64,000 bases of DNA from Thioploca ingrica (GTDB lineage Bacteria; Pseudomonadota; Gammaproteobacteria; Beggiatoales; Beggiatoaceae), in the NCBI GenBank assembly GCA_000828835.1, contig AP014633.1, positions 310,001 to 374,000 of the forward strand, read 5' to 3'. The notes below the pieces were generated by a model. That model searched no databases. It saw only the letters and a program-made list of their open reading frames with translations, and was not told the DNA's origin. The translations under genes and the position numbers were made by a program. Position 1 is the stretch's first letter. Every line of letters starts with the position of its first letter. Shown piece by piece: positions 28,653-40,264 of this stretch.

Positions 28653-29009
28653 CTATTTTTTGATAATTTTACGGGGACCCTTACGGGTACGTGCATTAGT
28701 CCGCGTGCGTTGACCATGTACCGGTAAACCACGCCGATGGCGTATCCCACGATAACAACCGAGGTCCATTAACCGCTTGATATTCATTGCGACTTCTCGA
28801 CGTAAATCGCCTTCAACATTACATTTAGCGACTTCAGCACGTAAACTTTCTAACTCTTCTTCGGTTAAATCTTTGACTTTAGTACTTGGGATAACCCCAC
28901 TGCCTGCACAAATTTGCCGTGCTAAAGTAGGCCCAACGCCATAAATAGAAGTTAATGCAATTACAGTATGTTTATTGACTGGAATATTAATACCAGCGAT
29001 ACGAGCCAT
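28653..29009 (-). CDS. rpsM: 30S ribosomal protein S13
   Basis: 118 residues. Head protein contacting the P-site tRNA and the 50S bridge. [19 protein letters not shown], [16 protein letters not shown] and the basic end [22 protein letters not shown] match the family. First ribosomal gene after rpmJ, 115 bases downstream of it. Confidence 0.98.
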   Translation of the reverse strand: MARIAGINIPVNKHTVIALTSIYGVGPTLARQICAGSGVIPSTKVKDLTEEELESLRAEVAKCNVEGDLRREVAMNIKRLMDLGCYRGIRHRRGLPVHGQRTRTNARTRKGPRKIIKK

Positions 29010-29124
29010 AATTTTCTATCCTCAGTTAAGGTAAAGGGAAGTGATTGGTTTGACACAGTAGCCTCATCACTTTATTTTTACCTTCGCTTCTTGAAGCCTT
29101 CATTTATTTCTTCAAGCTTAAATT

Positions 29125-29238
29125 TTACCCTTGTCGTTGTTTATGTCGTTTTTCAGTACAAATGACTCGAACAACGCCTTTACGTCGAACAATTTTACAA
29201 TTTCGACAAATTTTTTTTACAGAAGCTTTTACTTTCAT
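29125..29238 (-). CDS. rpmJ: 50S ribosomal protein L36
   Basis: 37 residues, starting [14 protein letters not shown]. The zinc ribbon is intact: C11 and C14 (CRNC), C27 and H32 (ICTEKRH), so this is the zinc-binding form. It lies between secY and rpsM as in E. coli. The ATG at 29238 and TAA at 29125-29127 give the exact family length. Confidence 0.95.
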   Translation of the reverse strand: MKVKASVKKICRNCKIVRRKGVVRVICTEKRHKQRQG

Positions 29239-29312
29239 AACAATATACCGGTTATTCCTTATCGCGATTATTCAGTAACCGCGCCTTGAGTGATACGGAC
29301 TACTGATTGAAA

Positions 29313-30647
29313 TTAGCGTAATAATGGACTCCGTCCCTTTAAATTAGCTTTTTTCATCAAGCCTTCATATTGATGTGACATCAAATGGGCTTGTACTTGA
29401 GACATAAAATCCATGGTAACCACCACAATAATCAGTAGTGAAGTACCACCAAAATAAAAAGGCACATTCCATTGTAGGGTTAAAAATTCTGGCAACAAAC
29501 ATACCCCAGTAATATAAACAGCGCCGGCTAAAGTAAGATGAGACATGACTTTATCAATGTATTCTGCGGTTTGTTTACCTGGTCTTACGCCAGGAATAAA
29601 AGCACCCGATTTCTTCAAGTTATCAGCAGTTTCTTTTGGGTTAAATATAATGGCGGTATAAAAGAAACAGAAAAAGATAATGGCTACCGCATAAAGCATC
29701 ACATACAACGGTTGACCTGGTGATAAAGTTTGCGATAAATCTTTTAACCAAGTCATGCCTTCGGCACTACCAAACCATCCCCCTAAAGTTGCTGGAAATA
29801 GAATAATACTCGAGGCAAAAATAGGAGGAATAACCCCGGACATATTTAACTTTAGGGGTAAATGACTACTTTGACCGGCATAAACTTTATTACCAATTTG
29901 TCGCTTAGCATAATTAACGGTAATACGACGTTGTCCACGTTCGATAAAGACCACAAATCCAGTGACCACTAATACAATCGCAAATAAAAGCAATACGGTT
30001 AACACATGCAATTGGCCAGTCCGTGCTAATTCTAAAGTACCACCAATCGCCGCCGGTAACCCCGCCACAATTCCTGCAAAAATGAGCATGGATATACCAT
30101 TACCAATGCCTCGTTCGGTAATTTGCTCACCTAACCACATTAAAAACAAGGTTCCGGCCACTAAACTGACTGCTGCCGTTATTCGAAAAGCAAAACCCGA
30201 CTCAATAACCACACTACTTTGATTTTCCATAGCAATTGCTACACCGGTTGCCTGAAATGTTGCCAATATTAGGGTACCATAACGAGTATATTGGGTAATT
30301 TTGCGCCGTCCAGTTTCACCTTCTTTCTTGAGCTGTTCCAGTTTTGGTGATACCACCGTCAGCAATTGGATAATAATCGATGCTGATATATAGGGCATAA
30401 TGCCGATGGCAAATACCGAGAAACGTTTTAAAGCACCACCGGAGAACATATTAAACATATCTAAGATGGTACCCCGTTGATGTTCAAACATACTGGCTAG
30501 TGCCACCGGATCAACCCCGGGTACGGGAATAAATGTCCCAATCCGAAAAACAATAATCGCTCCCAATACAAATAGGAGACGTTGTTTCAGTTCGGTAAGC
30601 CGGCCAAGTTTGCTTAACTCGCTTACTGTTGTTGTATTGATAACCAC
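29313..30647 (-). CDS. secY: Sec translocon channel subunit SecY
   Basis: 444 residues, ten membrane segments, inner-membrane protein-conducting channel. It has FIPVPGVD in the first loop, the [27 protein letters not shown] plug/TM2 region, [23 protein letters not shown] in TM4-5, and the cytoplasmic loop [14 protein letters not shown] plus [10 protein letters not shown]. The stop directly precedes rpmJ by 74 bases. Its start is adjacent to the stop of rplO with no gap. Confidence 0.98.
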   Translation of the reverse strand: MVINTTTVSELSKLGRLTELKQRLLFVLGAIIVFRIGTFIPVPGVDPVALASMFEHQRGTILDMFNMFSGGALKRFSVFAIGIMPYISASIIIQLLTVVSPKLEQLKKEGETGRRKITQYTRYGTLILATFQATGVAIAMENQSSVVIESGFAFRITAAVSLVAGTLFLMWLGEQITERGIGNGISMLIFAGIVAGLPAAIGGTLELARTGQLHVLTVLLLFAIVLVVTGFVVFIERGQRRITVNYAKRQIGNKVYAGQSSHLPLKLNMSGVIPPIFASSIILFPATLGGWFGSAEGMTWLKDLSQTLSPGQPLYVMLYAVAIIFFCFFYTAIIFNPKETADNLKKSGAFIPGVRPGKQTAEYIDKVMSHLTLAGAVYITGVCLLPEFLTLQWNVPFYFGGTSLLIIVVVTMDFMSQVQAHLMSHQYEGLMKKANLKGRSPLLR

Positions 30648-31088
30648 TTAATCCTCAATGGAGCCACCCGCTGCTTCTATAGCAGCCCGCGCACCTTTAG
30701 TTATTACTATCCCTTTGATTTTAACGGGTTGAGTCAATTTTCCTGAAGCAATAATTTTAGCCTGTTTAGCCACACGCGGAATAATTTTAGCTGCCTTTAA
30801 ACTAACTAAATCAATTAGTTGACCGGGTTGAATCCGTTCCAATTCATGTAAACACACTTGTGCGGTGGTTTGCGCTTTTAACGATACAAAACCAACCTTT
30901 GGCAATCGTCTTTGTAAAGGCATTTGCCCACCTTCAAAACCGACTTTATGAAATCCGCCGGCTCGTGCACGTTGACCTTTATGTCCACGCCCACAAGTTT
31001 TGCCTAACCCTGAGCCAATACCTCGACCCACACGCTTACGCGCTTGTTTGGCACCCACAGCCGGTTTCAACGTGTTTAAATACATCAT
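30648..31088 (-). CDS. rplO: 50S ribosomal protein L15
   Basis: 146 residues. Late-assembly 50S protein. [13 protein letters not shown] start, [24 protein letters not shown], the [15 protein letters not shown] block and [14 protein letters not shown] end are the family pattern. The ATG overlaps the rpmD stop by one base (TAATG), so translation is coupled. Confidence 0.98.
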   Translation of the reverse strand: MMYLNTLKPAVGAKQARKRVGRGIGSGLGKTCGRGHKGQRARAGGFHKVGFEGGQMPLQRRLPKVGFVSLKAQTTAQVCLHELERIQPGQLIDLVSLKAAKIIPRVAKQAKIIASGKLTQPVKIKGIVITKGARAAIEAAGGSIED

Positions 31089-31270
31089 TAAATTTCTTCC
31101 ACTTTTAAAAGATAAGCCACTTTATTAACCATACCACGTACCGCTGGCGTATCTTCAAGTTCAACCGTATGACGTATTCGTCGCAACCCTAATCCCGCCA
31201 CACAAGCGCGGTGTTTAGGTAAGCGCCCGAATATACTCCGTATTTGGGTTATTTTCAGCTTTTTTTTCAT
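31088..31270 (-). CDS. rpmD: 50S ribosomal protein L30
   Basis: 60 residues. [28 protein letters not shown] and [11 protein letters not shown] are the L30 signature. It overlaps rplO by one base and follows rpsE by three bases. Confidence 0.97.
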   Translation of the reverse strand: MKKKLKITQIRSIFGRLPKHRACVAGLGLRRIRHTVELEDTPAVRGMVNKVAYLLKVEEI

Positions 31271-31273
31271 TGG

Positions 31274-31783
31274 TTAACCTTGAATTTCTTCGACTGTTTT
31301 ACCCCGTTTAGCAGCAATGGTTACCGGATCGGACATGTTAGTTAATCCTCTGATAGTCGCACGGACTACATTAATTGGATTAGAATTACCAATCGTTTTA
31401 GCCAATACATCACGTATGCCTAACACCTCAAACACCGCACGCATAGCACCTCCGGCAATAATACCAGTTCCTTCTGAAGCCGGTTGCATATAGACTTTGG
31501 CGGCACCATGTTGTGCTGTTATTGGATAATATAAAGTGGTTCCTTGGAGCGGAACACGTTGCATATTTTTACGCGCACTATCCATCGCTTTTTGAATAGC
31601 GGTGGGTACCTCTCGGGCTTTGCCATAGCCAAATCCAATTTGGCCTTTACCATCACCCACGACGGTCAATGCTGTAAAGCTAAAGATTCGACCACCTTTA
31701 ACAACTTTAGCAACGCGGTTAACTGCGACCAGCTTTTCCAATAATTCATCGGTTTTAGTACTTTGTACCTCGTAATTTGCCAT
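31274..31783 (-). CDS. rpsE: 30S ribosomal protein S5
   Basis: 169 residues. Body/mRNA-entrance protein with an S5 double-stranded RNA-binding domain ([43 protein letters not shown]) and the C-terminal superfold ([26 protein letters not shown]). Normal length and position in the spc operon. Confidence 0.98.
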   Translation of the reverse strand: MANYEVQSTKTDELLEKLVAVNRVAKVVKGGRIFSFTALTVVGDGKGQIGFGYGKAREVPTAIQKAMDSARKNMQRVPLQGTTLYYPITAQHGAAKVYMQPASEGTGIIAGGAMRAVFEVLGIRDVLAKTIGNSNPINVVRATIRGLTNMSDPVTIAAKRGKTVEEIQG

Positions 31784-31841
31784 TTACTCCCTATTACTCG
31801 CTGTTATTATTTATATTCTATCCATTATGATAAGTGGACCC

Positions 31842-32198
31842 CTAAAAAATCAACCCATTTTCACGTGCTGCTTCGGCCAACGCTTTAACTCGTCCATGGT
31901 ATTTAAACCCGGAACGATCAAAGGCAACTTGTGTCACGCCGACTGACTTAGCTCCTTCAGCAATCATTTTACCTATCACTGCTGCTGCTTTGACATTGCC
32001 TCCATAAGTCATTATCTCTTTAAATTCTTTAGTAACGCTTGAAGCACTGGCGAGCACTTGTGAACCATTGGGAGCAATCAGTTGTGCATAAATATGTTGT
32101 GGCGTTTTATGTACACACAAACGTGGCGCACCCAGTCGTTTAATAGTAACACGGGTATGACGCGCACGCCGCAAACGCGCTATCTTTTTAGCTATCAT
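31842..32198 (-). CDS. rplR: 50S ribosomal protein L18
   Basis: 118 residues. Binds 5S rRNA in the central protuberance. [33 protein letters not shown] and [23 protein letters not shown] fit the family. Between rplF and rpsE. Confidence 0.98.
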   Translation of the reverse strand: MIAKKIARLRRARHTRVTIKRLGAPRLCVHKTPQHIYAQLIAPNGSQVLASASSVTKEFKEIMTYGGNVKAAAVIGKMIAEGAKSVGVTQVAFDRSGFKYHGRVKALAEAARENGLIF

Positions 32199-32239
32199 TC
32201 ATCTCGCCTCTTCAAGTTATTATTTTTACTTGATACATA

Positions 32240-32773
32240 TTATTTCTTTTTAGCTTCCTTCATGATAATCACTTCATTACTATACTTTATCCCTTTTCCT
32301 TTGTAAGGTTCCGGTGGGCGATAACTGCGAATTTTGGCAGCGACTTGCCCCACTTTTTGTTTATCAATGCCTTTAATCACAATCTCAGTTTGAATCGGTG
32401 ATTCTATTGTAATTCCGACTGGAATATTAAAGTTAAGCGGATGAGAAAAACCTAAATTAAGATTGAGCGTACTACCCTGTACTTGGGCACGATATCCTAC
32501 GCCGACTAAAATCAATTTTTTCTCAAATCCTTGCGTTACGCCTTGCACTAAATTATTAATTATAGCACGTGTCGTTCCGGCTAAGGCATCTGCTTGAGCA
32601 GATTGATTACGGGGTGTGAAAGTTAAGGTATTACTATCCAATTTAACTTCCACGAGTTTATGGATATCGTGGTCTAAACTCCCTTTCGCTCCTTTCACTT
32701 TAAAACATTGCGCTTGTAACTCAACTTCAACCCCGCGGGGAAGTGTAATCGGATTTTTAGCAACTCTTGACAT
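32240..32773 (-). CDS. rplF: 50S ribosomal protein L6
   Basis: 177 residues. Located at the L7/L12 stalk base and sarcin-ricin loop. Starts [17 protein letters not shown]; the C-terminal signature [21 protein letters not shown] is complete. Ends with a basic EAKKK. Confidence 0.98.
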   Translation of the reverse strand: MSRVAKNPITLPRGVEVELQAQCFKVKGAKGSLDHDIHKLVEVKLDSNTLTFTPRNQSAQADALAGTTRAIINNLVQGVTQGFEKKLILVGVGYRAQVQGSTLNLNLGFSHPLNFNIPVGITIESPIQTEIVIKGIDKQKVGQVAAKIRSYRPPEPYKGKGIKYSNEVIIMKEAKKK

Positions 32774-32788
32774 TTCAATTTCCCTATC

Positions 32789-33181
32789 TTAAGAAACCAC
32801 ACACAACACTTCACCACCATAACCCTCTGCCCGTGCCCGGCGGTCTGTCATCAAGCCTTTGGAGGTAGAAACAATCGCAATTCCTAATCCTCCCAGGATT
32901 TTAGGTAATTTTTCTTTGGGTTTATAAATCCGTAAACCCGGCCGACTGACCCGTTTTATTTCCGCGATAACCGCTTTACCTTGGTAATATTTTAAGACAA
33001 TCTTGAGTACCGGTTTAATTTCAGCGGAAACACTATAATCTAAAATATAGCCTTCTGCTTTTAGCAGTTGGGCAATCGCTAATTTCGTTTTGGAAGCGGG
33101 CATTTCCACTACTTTTTTCCGGGCAGCTTGACCATTTCGAACTCGGGTCAACATGTCAGCAATCGGATCAGACATACTCAT
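32789..33181 (-). CDS. rpsH: 30S ribosomal protein S8
   Basis: 130 residues. 16S rRNA binder and, in E. coli, translational repressor of the spc operon. Starts [45 protein letters not shown] and the end [11 protein letters not shown] are conserved. GAGGA lies 9 bases before the ATG at 33181, which decides for this start over the second Met two codons on. Confidence 0.98.
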   Translation of the reverse strand: MSMSDPIADMLTRVRNGQAARKKVVEMPASKTKLAIAQLLKAEGYILDYSVSAEIKPVLKIVLKYYQGKAVIAEIKRVSRPGLRIYKPKEKLPKILGGLGIAIVSTSKGLMTDRRARAEGYGGEVLCVVS

Positions 33182-33231
33182 GAATATATATCCTCATTGG
33201 TCAATTGGAGTAAGCATTGAATCATACGCTG

Positions 33232-33537
33232 TTACCAACTGGCTTTAACTAAACCAGGAATAAATCCTTGCATAGCCGCTTCGCGTAATTTATTCCGGCC
33301 TAAACCAAATTTTCTATAAAAACCGTGTGGTCGACCCGTTATTTGACAACGTTGACGAATTCGACACGGACTGGCGTCACGTGGTAAAGATTGGAAGCGA
33401 CGCCGTGCCGCTTGCCGCTGTTCCTCTGTCGTCGCGGGAGAAGCTAAAATTTGTTTCAATTCGGTTCGCCTAGTCGCGTACTTCTTTACTATCCGTAACC
33501 GCTTACTCTCTCTATTTATCATGGACGTTTTTGCCAT
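33232..33537 (-). CDS. rpsN: 30S ribosomal protein S14 (zinc-free long form)
   Basis: 101 residues, the long proteobacterial type without the four zinc-binding Cys. [16 protein letters not shown] start; [49 protein letters not shown]. Sits in the S14 slot between rplE and rpsH. Confidence 0.98.
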   Translation of the reverse strand: MAKTSMINRESKRLRIVKKYATRRTELKQILASPATTEEQRQAARRRFQSLPRDASPCRIRQRCQITGRPHGFYRKFGLGRNKLREAAMQGFIPGLVKASW

Positions 33538-33551
33538 TTCGTTACTTTACC

Positions 33552-34091
33552 TTAGTTTCTAAAGGGGAAGTTAAATGCACTTAACAATGCCAAACCTTCG
33601 GCATCCGTTTTAGCTGTGGTAGTGATAGTAATATCTAGGCCACGAATAGTATCAATTTTATCATAATCAATTTCTGGAAAAATAATTTGCTCACGGATAC
33701 CTAAACTATAATTGCCTCTACCATCAAAACCTTTATTACTAAGCCCTCTAAAATCGCGAATTCTTGGAATGGCAATACTAACCAATCGTTCTAAAAATTC
33801 ATACATCCGTTCCCGACGTAAATTAACTTTACAACCAATGGGCCAACCTTCTCGAATCTTAAAGTTCGCAATGGATTTACGCGCATGAGTGACGACCGGT
33901 TTTTGACCGGCAATGGCAGCCATATCAGCCATAGCTCGTTCAATAATTTTTTTATCACCAACCGCTTCACCCACACCCATATTTAAAGTAATTTTTGTCA
34001 ATTTGGGTACTTGCATAATACTTTCGTAGCTAAAGTTTTGCATCAATTGAGGAACAACTGTTCCACGATAATATTCTTGCAATCTTGCCAT
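33552..34091 (-). CDS. rplE: 50S ribosomal protein L5
   Basis: 179 residues. 5S rRNA-binding protein touching P-site t[70 protein letters not shown]-type end with [22 protein letters not shown]. 14 bases from rpsN. Confidence 0.98.
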   Translation of the reverse strand: MARLQEYYRGTVVPQLMQNFSYESIMQVPKLTKITLNMGVGEAVGDKKIIERAMADMAAIAGQKPVVTHARKSIANFKIREGWPIGCKVNLRRERMYEFLERLVSIAIPRIRDFRGLSNKGFDGRGNYSLGIREQIIFPEIDYDKIDTIRGLDITITTTAKTDAEGLALLSAFNFPFRN

Positions 34092-34146
34092 TTTTATCTT
34101 ATTCTCTACTCAATTTATCTTGATTAATTTGGTATTTGTTTGGGTT

Positions 34147-34464
34147 TTAAGCTGAAATAATTTCACCATTGGATTTAAAGTAACGTACTTTGTTGCCATC
34201 TTCTAGAAACTTAAACCCCACTTTATCCGGTTTATGGGTGGTCGGATTAAATAATGCTACATTAGATATATGAATAGGCATTTCTTTTTCAAGAATACCA
34301 CCCGCCATCCCTCGCAGGGGATTACCCTTGGTATGACGTTTAACAAGATTAATGTTTTCTACCACCACTCGATCATGGGTAGTATAACGAATAACTTTAC
34401 CCTGTTTACCTTTGTCTTTACCCGCAATCACGATAACTTCATCACCTTTCTTTATTCGTCGCAT
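34147..34464 (-). CDS. rplX: 50S ribosomal protein L24
   Basis: 105 residues from the ATG at 34464 (AGGT at suitable distance); a TTG three codons upstream is in frame but unneeded. Assembly initiator of the 50S subunit with a KOW motif: [35 protein letters not shown] and [20 protein letters not shown] are conserved. Confidence 0.97.
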   Translation of the reverse strand: MRRIKKGDEVIVIAGKDKGKQGKVIRYTTHDRVVVENINLVKRHTKGNPLRGMAGGILEKEMPIHISNVALFNPTTHKPDKVGFKFLEDGNKVRYFKSNGEIISA

Positions 34465-34490
34465 ATATCTCAACCTGATATGGGTATCAA

Positions 34491-34859
34491 TTAAATCACT
34501 TCTGGCGCTAAAGAAATGATTCTCATAAAACGTTCACTACGTAATTCACGGGTTACTGGCCCAAAAATACGAGTACCAATGGGTTGCTGTTGATTATTAA
34601 GCAGAACAGCGGCATTACCATCAAAACGAATAACCGAGCCGTCAGCTCGTCTAATTCCTTTCCGCGTTCTTACCACCACGGCCTCATAAACTTCACCCTT
34701 TTTTACTTTGCCTCGTGGAATAGCTTCTTTAATGCTTACTTTAATAATATCACCGATGTTAGCATAACGGCGGTGTGAACCACCTAATACCTTAATACAC
34801 ATCAGTCGCCGCGCCCCACTATTATCAGCAGCCTCTAATATCGATTGCATTTGTATCAT
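34491..34859 (-). CDS. rplN: 50S ribosomal protein L14
   Basis: 122 residues, canonical length. [57 protein letters not shown] and the end [18 protein letters not shown]. First gene after rpsQ, with a 100-base gap before it. Confidence 0.98.
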   Translation of the reverse strand: MIQMQSILEAADNSGARRLMCIKVLGGSHRRYANIGDIIKVSIKEAIPRGKVKKGEVYEAVVVRTRKGIRRADGSVIRFDGNAAVLLNNQQQPIGTRIFGPVTRELRSERFMRIISLAPEVI

Positions 34860-34959
34860 CGTTTAACTCCTAACGACGCCAACAACATGATTCTCCATAA
34901 ACTGGTTATTCTAACACTAAAAAAAAATTGTGAAAACATTGCCGTTGGTTATATCTTTT

Positions 34960-35235
34960 TTAGACAGTTACCGCTTTGCTGACAATTTTATGTAACCGCC
35001 AAGCTTTCGTTTTAGCTAAAGGACGACAAGGTTCGATCATCACGATATCACCTTCTTGGCATAATTGTTCTTCATCATGAACATGTAACTTAGTTGAACG
35101 CTTAATGTATTTCCCGTACTTAGGATGCTTAATTTTTCTTTCAACTAAAACGGTAATGGTTTTTTGCATTTTGTTACTAACAACCTGCCCAGTCAAAGTT
35201 CGAATGATTTTGGTTGGTTCATTAGACTCATTCAT
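34960..35235 (-). CDS. rpsQ: 30S ribosomal protein S17
   Basis: 91 residues. OB-fold primary binder of 16S helix 11. [59 protein letters not shown]. Overlaps rpmC by 8 bases. Confidence 0.98.
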   Translation of the reverse strand: MNESNEPTKIIRTLTGQVVSNKMQKTITVLVERKIKHPKYGKYIKRSTKLHVHDEEQLCQEGDIVMIEPCRPLAKTKAWRLHKIVSKAVTV

Positions 35236-35431
35236 GCTGTGTTGTTAACCTCTTTTCATTTAAAATGGTTTGCACTCTCGCTATATCACGCCGAATACTT
35301 TTCAGTTGCGTATGTCGATTTAACTGTTCGTGGGCTTTTTGCATGCGCAAGTTAAACTGTTCTCGCAATAACTCCAATAATTGCTGATTCAGTTCACCAA
35401 CCGGTTTTGCTCTTAACTCCTTTGCTTTCAT
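35228..35431 (-). CDS. rpmC: 50S ribosomal protein L29
   Basis: 67 residues. Two-helix protein at the tunnel exit. [50 protein letters not shown]. Overlaps rplP by one base and rpsQ by 8. Confidence 0.97.
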   Translation of the reverse strand: MKAKELRAKPVGELNQQLLELLREQFNLRMQKAHEQLNRHTQLKSIRRDIARVQTILNEKRLTTQHE

Positions 35432-35844
35432 TACATCACCATTCGAGTTACAAACTGAGTAGATACCGCTAATTTAGCAGCGGCTAGTCTAAAGGCTTCA
35501 CGCGCAATATCTTCCGAAACACCTTCTATTTCGTACAGCACTCGACCTGGTTGTACTGGAGCAACCCAATACTCGACATTGCCTTTACCTTTACCCATTC
35601 TCACTTCCAAGGGTTTTTTGGTTACTGGCTTATCTGGAAAAATCCGAATCCACAACTTTCCGCCTCTTTTCACATAACGAGAGATGGTACGTCGTGCTGC
35701 TTCAATTTGACGTGACGTAATATGAGCATGGCCAGTTGATTTTAAACCAAATTCACCAAAACTGACTTTATTACCACGCTGGGCTTGACCACGGTTTCTG
35801 CCCTTCATTTGTTTTCTAAATCTAGTTCGCTTTGGTTGTAACAT
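35431..35844 (-). CDS. rplP: 50S ribosomal protein L16
   Basis: 137 residues from the ATG at 35844 ([16 protein letters not shown]); an upstream in-frame ATG at 35883 adds 13 residues without homology, while AAAGGA lies correctly before 35844. Near the A site; carries [18 protein letters not shown]-like [24 protein letters not shown] and [21 protein letters not shown]. Confidence 0.97.
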   Translation of the reverse strand: MLQPKRTRFRKQMKGRNRGQAQRGNKVSFGEFGLKSTGHAHITSRQIEAARRTISRYVKRGGKLWIRIFPDKPVTKKPLEVRMGKGKGNVEYWVAPVQPGRVLYEIEGVSEDIAREAFRLAAAKLAVSTQFVTRMVM

Positions 35845-35898
35845 AACAATAATCCTTTCAATAATAAGAAAAGTGAAATGCACTTAGATAATCAACGC

Positions 35899-36561
35899 TC
35901 ACTTTTCTAATCTTACGGTTTCTGTTCCTTGCTTACCCAAAACTTCGCCCTTAAATATCCAGACTTTAACGCCAATAACGCCATAGGTGGTATGGGCTTC
36001 AGCCAAGCCATAATCGATATCAGCACGTAAAGTATGTAAAGGAACGCGGCCTTCGCGGTACCATTCTCGGCGAGCGATCTCAGCGCCATTGAGTCGACCA
36101 CTGACGTTGATACGAATACCTTGTGCTCCCAAGCGCATCGCATTACCTACTGCGCGTTTCATCGCTCGTCTAAACATAATACGGCGTTCTAATTGTTGCG
36201 CAATACTGACAGCGACCAAATAGGCATCCAATTCGGGTTTACGAATTTCTTCAACACTGATGTGAACTGGAATCCCCATCATTTCAGAAATTTGTTTTCG
36301 CAAGCTATCAATATCTTCCCCTTTTTTGCCAATGACAATGCCGGGACGGGCAGTATGAATAATAATTCGGGCGTTACGTGCCGGTCTTTCAATGCGAACT
36401 TCACTGACTGAGGCTTGGGCAAGCTTAGTTTTAATAAATTCTCTTACTTTTAAATCCGTATTGAGGTAGGTTGCGTAGTCTTTATTACCGGCATACCACT
36501 TGGATGACCAGTCTCTAATAATACCTAAGCGCAAACCGGTTGGATGTACTTTTTGACCCAT
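35899..36561 (-). CDS. rpsC: 30S ribosomal protein S3
   Basis: 220 residues. mRNA-entrance helicase-site protein. [20 protein letters not shown] domain with [17 protein letters not shown]-terminal [37 protein letters not shown]. The tail is a little shorter than E. coli S3 (233). Confidence 0.98.
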   Translation of the reverse strand: MGQKVHPTGLRLGIIRDWSSKWYAGNKDYATYLNTDLKVREFIKTKLAQASVSEVRIERPARNARIIIHTARPGIVIGKKGEDIDSLRKQISEMMGIPVHISVEEIRKPELDAYLVAVSIAQQLERRIMFRRAMKRAVGNAMRLGAQGIRINVSGRLNGAEIARREWYREGRVPLHTLRADIDYGLAEAHTTYGVIGVKVWIFKGEVLGKQGTETVRLEK

Positions 36562-36572
36562 AATAATTTCTC

Positions 36573-36905
36573 TTAACTGTCAGCCACGGTTACGGTAATA
36601 TGGCTGGTGCGTTTTAAAATCCGGTTACCACGTCCTTTAGCTCGCGCATGCAACCGTTTTATAGTTGGACCTTCATCAACGTATATCGTTGTAATACGTA
36701 ATTCGTCTACATCGGCACCGGCATTATTCTCGGCATTGGCAATAGCAGATTCTAAGGCTTTTTTGATTAAGGTTGCCGCCCGCTTGTTACTAAACATTAA
36801 TATATTCAGTGCTTTTTCAACCGCTAATCCCCGAATCTGATCGGCAACCAACCGACACTTTTGAGGTGAAATACGTAGGTATTTATGTTTACTAGAAACT
36901 TGCAT
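36573..36905 (-). CDS. rplV: 50S ribosomal protein L22
   Basis: 110 residues, as in E. coli. Lines the exit tunnel. [48 protein letters not shown] and the tunnel loop [23 protein letters not shown]. Gap of 11 bases to rpsC. Confidence 0.98.
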   Translation of the reverse strand: MQVSSKHKYLRISPQKCRLVADQIRGLAVEKALNILMFSNKRAATLIKKALESAIANAENNAGADVDELRITTIYVDEGPTIKRLHARAKGRGNRILKRTSHITVTVADS

Positions 36906-36946
36906 TGTCAGTGATTCTTCATTGTTAAGTTAACAATTACCTAAAT

Positions 36947-37222
36947 TTAACGTTTCGCTTTTTTATCGGCCGCATGTCCTCGGTAGGTACGAGTTAAGAC
37001 AAATTCGCCTAATTTATGTCCTACCATATTTTCGGTAACCAGTACGGGGATATGTTGACGCCCATTGTGAACTGCTATCGTTAACCCTACCATTTCTGGA
37101 ATGACCATGGAACGACGTGACCAGGTTTTTATCGGACGTTTATTACTACTCGCTTGAGCTTCTTCAACTTTTTTAACCAAGTGAAGATCAATAAAAGGAC
37201 CCTTTTTAATTGAACGTGGCAT
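36947..37222 (-). CDS. rpsS: 30S ribosomal protein S19
   Basis: 91 residues. Head protein. [45 protein letters not shown] and [21 protein letters not shown] are standard. Confidence 0.98.
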   Translation of the reverse strand: MPRSIKKGPFIDLHLVKKVEEAQASSNKRPIKTWSRRSMVIPEMVGLTIAVHNGRQHIPVLVTENMVGHKLGEFVLTRTYRGHAADKKAKR

Positions 37223-37290
37223 AGCTTTTCTTTCAAACCCGAGTTAAATGACTTGCTTTTGTCAAAAAAATTTTCCGCCCACCGGTGTTC

Positions 37291-38115
37291 TTAACCACGA
37301 CGACGGCGTATAATCATTTTAGTGGTGCGTTTGTTATGACGGGTTTTAGCACCTTTGGTGGGAAATCCCCAGGGAGTGACTGGGTGACGTCCTCCAGAAG
37401 TGCGTCCTTCTCCACCCCCATGGGGGTGATCAACTGGATTCATTGCCACTCCTCGTACCGTCGGTCGTATACCACGTCTTCTCGTTGCACCCGCTTTCCC
37501 TAAAGAAATCAGGTTATGCTCTACATGTCCTACTTCGCCAAGGGTTGCCCGACATTCAGTCAAAATTTTTCTGAGTTCGCCGGAACGTAACCGTAAAGTG
37601 GCATACTGTCCTTCACGAGCAATCAGTTGTGCTGACGTACCGGCACTGCGTGCTAGCTGAGCACCTTTATTGGGCTTTAATTCAATACAATGAACTAAAC
37701 TACCCACTGGAATATGGCGCAAAGGCATACAATTCCCGGCTTTAATAGGTGCACTGATACCCGACATAATAACATCGCCTTGGCTAACTCCCTTAGGAGC
37801 AATCATATAACGACGTTCACCATCCTGATACAGAATTAAAGCAATATGGGCACTCCGATTGGGATCATATTCAATCCGTTCAACTTTTGCGGGAATACCA
37901 TCTTTATTTCTTTTAAAATCAATCAGTCGATAATGTTGTTTATGTCCGCCGCCTTGATGACGAACGGTAATACGTCCCTGATTATTACGTCCACCGGTCT
38001 TGGACTTTTTTTCAAGTAGCGGCGCATAAGGGGCTCCTTTATAGAGTTCCGGCGTATTGACTTTCACTACAAAACGTCGCCCCGGTGAAGTCGGTTTGGC
38101 TTTATACAACGCCAT
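37291..38115 (-). CDS. rplB: 50S ribosomal protein L2
   Basis: 274 residues. Peptidyl transferase centre protein. Contains [43 protein letters not shown] and the peptidyl transferase loop [24 protein letters not shown] with the conserved His; ends KMIIRRRRG. Confidence 0.98.
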   Translation of the reverse strand: MALYKAKPTSPGRRFVVKVNTPELYKGAPYAPLLEKKSKTGGRNNQGRITVRHQGGGHKQHYRLIDFKRNKDGIPAKVERIEYDPNRSAHIALILYQDGERRYMIAPKGVSQGDVIMSGISAPIKAGNCMPLRHIPVGSLVHCIELKPNKGAQLARSAGTSAQLIAREGQYATLRLRSGELRKILTECRATLGEVGHVEHNLISLGKAGATRRRGIRPTVRGVAMNPVDHPHGGGEGRTSGGRHPVTPWGFPTKGAKTRHNKRTTKMIIRRRRG

Positions 38116-38169
38116 GATACATCCTTATTCTTTTATAAATGACTTGCATTGATTGGCTTTAGGAAAATA

Positions 38170-38466
38170 TTATTCACTGCCTCTAAAATTAATGTCAAAA
38201 CCTTCTTGTAATTTTACATAAGCTTTTTTCCAGTCGGAGCGCTTACCTTTAATACGACCAAAGTTTTTTTGTTTGCCTTTGACTCGGACTGTTTGCACTT
38301 GTTCGACTTTAACTTTAAATAGTAATTCAACCGCTTGTTTAATTTCTGGCTTAGTTGCATTAGGCATCACTTTAAATACAAACTGTCTTTGATTATCAGC
38401 GACTCTCAATGCCTTTTCAGAAATATGCGGTGTTCTTAAAATTTGCATTAACCGTACTTGATTCAT
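38170..38466 (-). CDS. rplW: 50S ribosomal protein L23
   Basis: 98 residues. Exit-tunnel docking protein for trigger factor and [48 protein letters not shown], end [10 protein letters not shown]. Overlaps rplD by 4 bases (ATGA). Confidence 0.98.
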   Translation of the reverse strand: MNQVRLMQILRTPHISEKALRVADNQRQFVFKVMPNATKPEIKQAVELLFKVKVEQVQTVRVKGKQKNFGRIKGKRSDWKKAYVKLQEGFDINFRGSE

Positions 38467-39083
38467 GATGTTAGCCTAGCTTCCATTTGCTTGATCGCCG
38501 GTACGGTTATCAGCACTTTTTCAAAGTGAAGAAGACTCATTGGGTCAACTGTTTTAGCTTCACTCACTTGAACATGAGGCAAATTACGGGCAGCTAAGGC
38601 CAGATGTTCATTGTTTTCAGCAACCACAATCAATACTTCTGGCAACTGTAGCGCTTTGAGTTGATTGGCTAAAGCCTTAGTCTTAGGTGCTGCAACCATA
38701 AATTGTTCTAATACCAATAAACGACCTTGCCTTAGCAATTCTGATAAAATTGAACATAAGGCATTGCGGTACATTTTTTTATTGACTTTTTGCGAATAAT
38801 TATTCGGTTTGGCAGCGAAAACCACGCCGCCGCCTCGCCACAAAGGACTGGTCACTGTTCCAGCACGTGCTCGTCCCGTGCCTTTCTGCCGCCAGGGTTT
38901 TTTGCCACTCCCTTTCACTTGCGCGCGACTTTTTTGTGCTCGAGTACCCTGACGAGCGCTCGCCGAATAGGCTGTGATGACTTGATGAATTAATGCCTCA
39001 TTAAATTTTGCTGCAAACACCGTATCAGAGACATGAATAATGCCCCCGCCGCTGTTTTCTACAGAATGTAGGCTTAGTTCCAT
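38463..39083 (-). CDS. rplD: 50S ribosomal protein L4
   Basis: 206 residues. Tunnel protein; in E. coli also the S10-operon autoregulator. Tunnel loop [30 protein letters not shown] is intact. Overlaps rplW by 4 bases. No S10 leader structure was identified by eye. Confidence 0.98.
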   Translation of the reverse strand: MELSLHSVENSGGGIIHVSDTVFAAKFNEALIHQVITAYSASARQGTRAQKSRAQVKGSGKKPWRQKGTGRARAGTVTSPLWRGGGVVFAAKPNNYSQKVNKKMYRNALCSILSELLRQGRLLVLEQFMVAAPKTKALANQLKALQLPEVLIVVAENNEHLALAARNLPHVQVSEAKTVDPMSLLHFEKVLITVPAIKQMEARLTS

Positions 39084-39144
39084 TTTGCTATTCCTACTTA
39101 AAGTAAACCGTTAAGAATCAATCGGTGAAAGGCAATTTGATTGC

Positions 39145-39795
39145 TCATTTTTTACCTTTCACTTTAATTGCTGGGCGGACAACTACGTCACCACCTGGCG
39201 CACCTGGCACTGCACCTTTAATCAGTAACAGATTTCTTCCTACATCAACTTGGGCAATTTCAAGATTGAGTATAGTTCTGCGTACATGTCCCATGTGTCC
39301 GGCCATTCTTTTACCTTTAAACACTCGACCTGGTGTTTGGTTTTGACCAATTGAACCTGGGGCACGGTGCGATAAAGAATTACCATGGGTCATATCTTGC
39401 GTACTAAAATGATGACGTTTAACCGTGCCCGCAAAACCTTTCCCTTTGGTCAATCCGGCAACATCTACTTTTTGGCCGTTCGTGAAAATAGTGACGGTAA
39501 TTTGATTACCCACTTGAATCGCTTTCGCTTCCTCTTCATTCAAACGAAATTCCCACAAACCACGCCCCGCCTCTAACTTCGATTTAGCGAAGTGACCACT
39601 TTGTGGTTTATTAACCCGGATGGGGCGGCGATTTCCGCAAGTAACCTGGATAGCGCAATAACCATCATTCTCGGGTGTTTTTAATTGAGTGACACGGTTA
39701 GGCGGCGCCTCAACTACTGTTACTGGGATAGAAATACCCGCTTCTGTAAACATTCGGGTCATTCCCCGTTTGCGACCGATAATTCCCAGGGTCAT
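39145..39795 (-). CDS. rplC: 50S ribosomal protein L3
   Basis: 216 residues. Peptidyl transferase centre assembly. [58 protein letters not shown] with the methylatable Gln, and [22 protein letters not shown] 116-base spacer with direct repeats separates it from rpsJ. Confidence 0.98.
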   Translation of the reverse strand: MTLGIIGRKRGMTRMFTEAGISIPVTVVEAPPNRVTQLKTPENDGYCAIQVTCGNRRPIRVNKPQSGHFAKSKLEAGRGLWEFRLNEEEAKAIQVGNQITVTIFTNGQKVDVAGLTKGKGFAGTVKRHHFSTQDMTHGNSLSHRAPGSIGQNQTPGRVFKGKRMAGHMGHVRRTILNLEIAQVDVGRNLLLIKGAVPGAPGGDVVVRPAIKVKGKK

Positions 39796-39859
39796 TTTAG
39801 TAAACCTCTTTATTCAGTATCAGTTATCAGTTATCAGTTTAGTAATCATTAACCATGAC

Positions 39860-39911
39860 TCACTGATTAAACTGTGTGGTGCTAAGACAATGGTTCACTG
39901 ATTAAACTGTG
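39860..39911. repeat. 17-bp direct repeats between rpsJ and rplC
   Basis: TCACTGATTAAACTGTG occurs at 39860-39876 and 39895-39911. Next to it a 9-base word (TATCAGTTA type) is repeated about three times at 39818-39838. Unusual for the middle of the S10 operon; probably slippage-generated spacer. Confidence 0.8.
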
Positions 39912-40223
39912 CTAATTCAATTTAATTTGGACATCAACACCCGCCGCTAAATCTAATTTCATTAACGAATCAACCGTTTTATCAGTCGGGTCAATGATAT
40001 CTAGCAAGCGTTTATGAGTGCGAATTTCGTACTGATCTCGCGCATCTTTATTCACATGTGGTGAGATGAGTACGGTATACCTTTCTTTTTTAGTCGGTAG
40101 AGGAATAGGACCACGGAGTTGTGCACCCGTGCGCCGAGCTGTTTCCACGATTTCACGCGCTGATTGGTCTATCAAGCGATGATCAAACGCTTTTAAGCGA
40201 ATACGAATTCTTTGATTAGCCAT
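39912..40223 (-). CDS. rpsJ: 30S ribosomal protein S10 / NusE
   Basis: 103 residues. Ribosome head protein and NusB-binding antitermination factor. [61 protein letters not shown]. First gene of the S10 group after tuf. Confidence 0.98.
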   Translation of the reverse strand: MANQRIRIRLKAFDHRLIDQSAREIVETARRTGAQLRGPIPLPTKKERYTVLISPHVNKDARDQYEIRTHKRLLDIIDPTDKTVDSLMKLDLAAGVDVQIKLN

Positions 40224-40264
40224 AGTTTTTTATTTAATTCCTGTTGGTTTCTTCGTCGTATTCG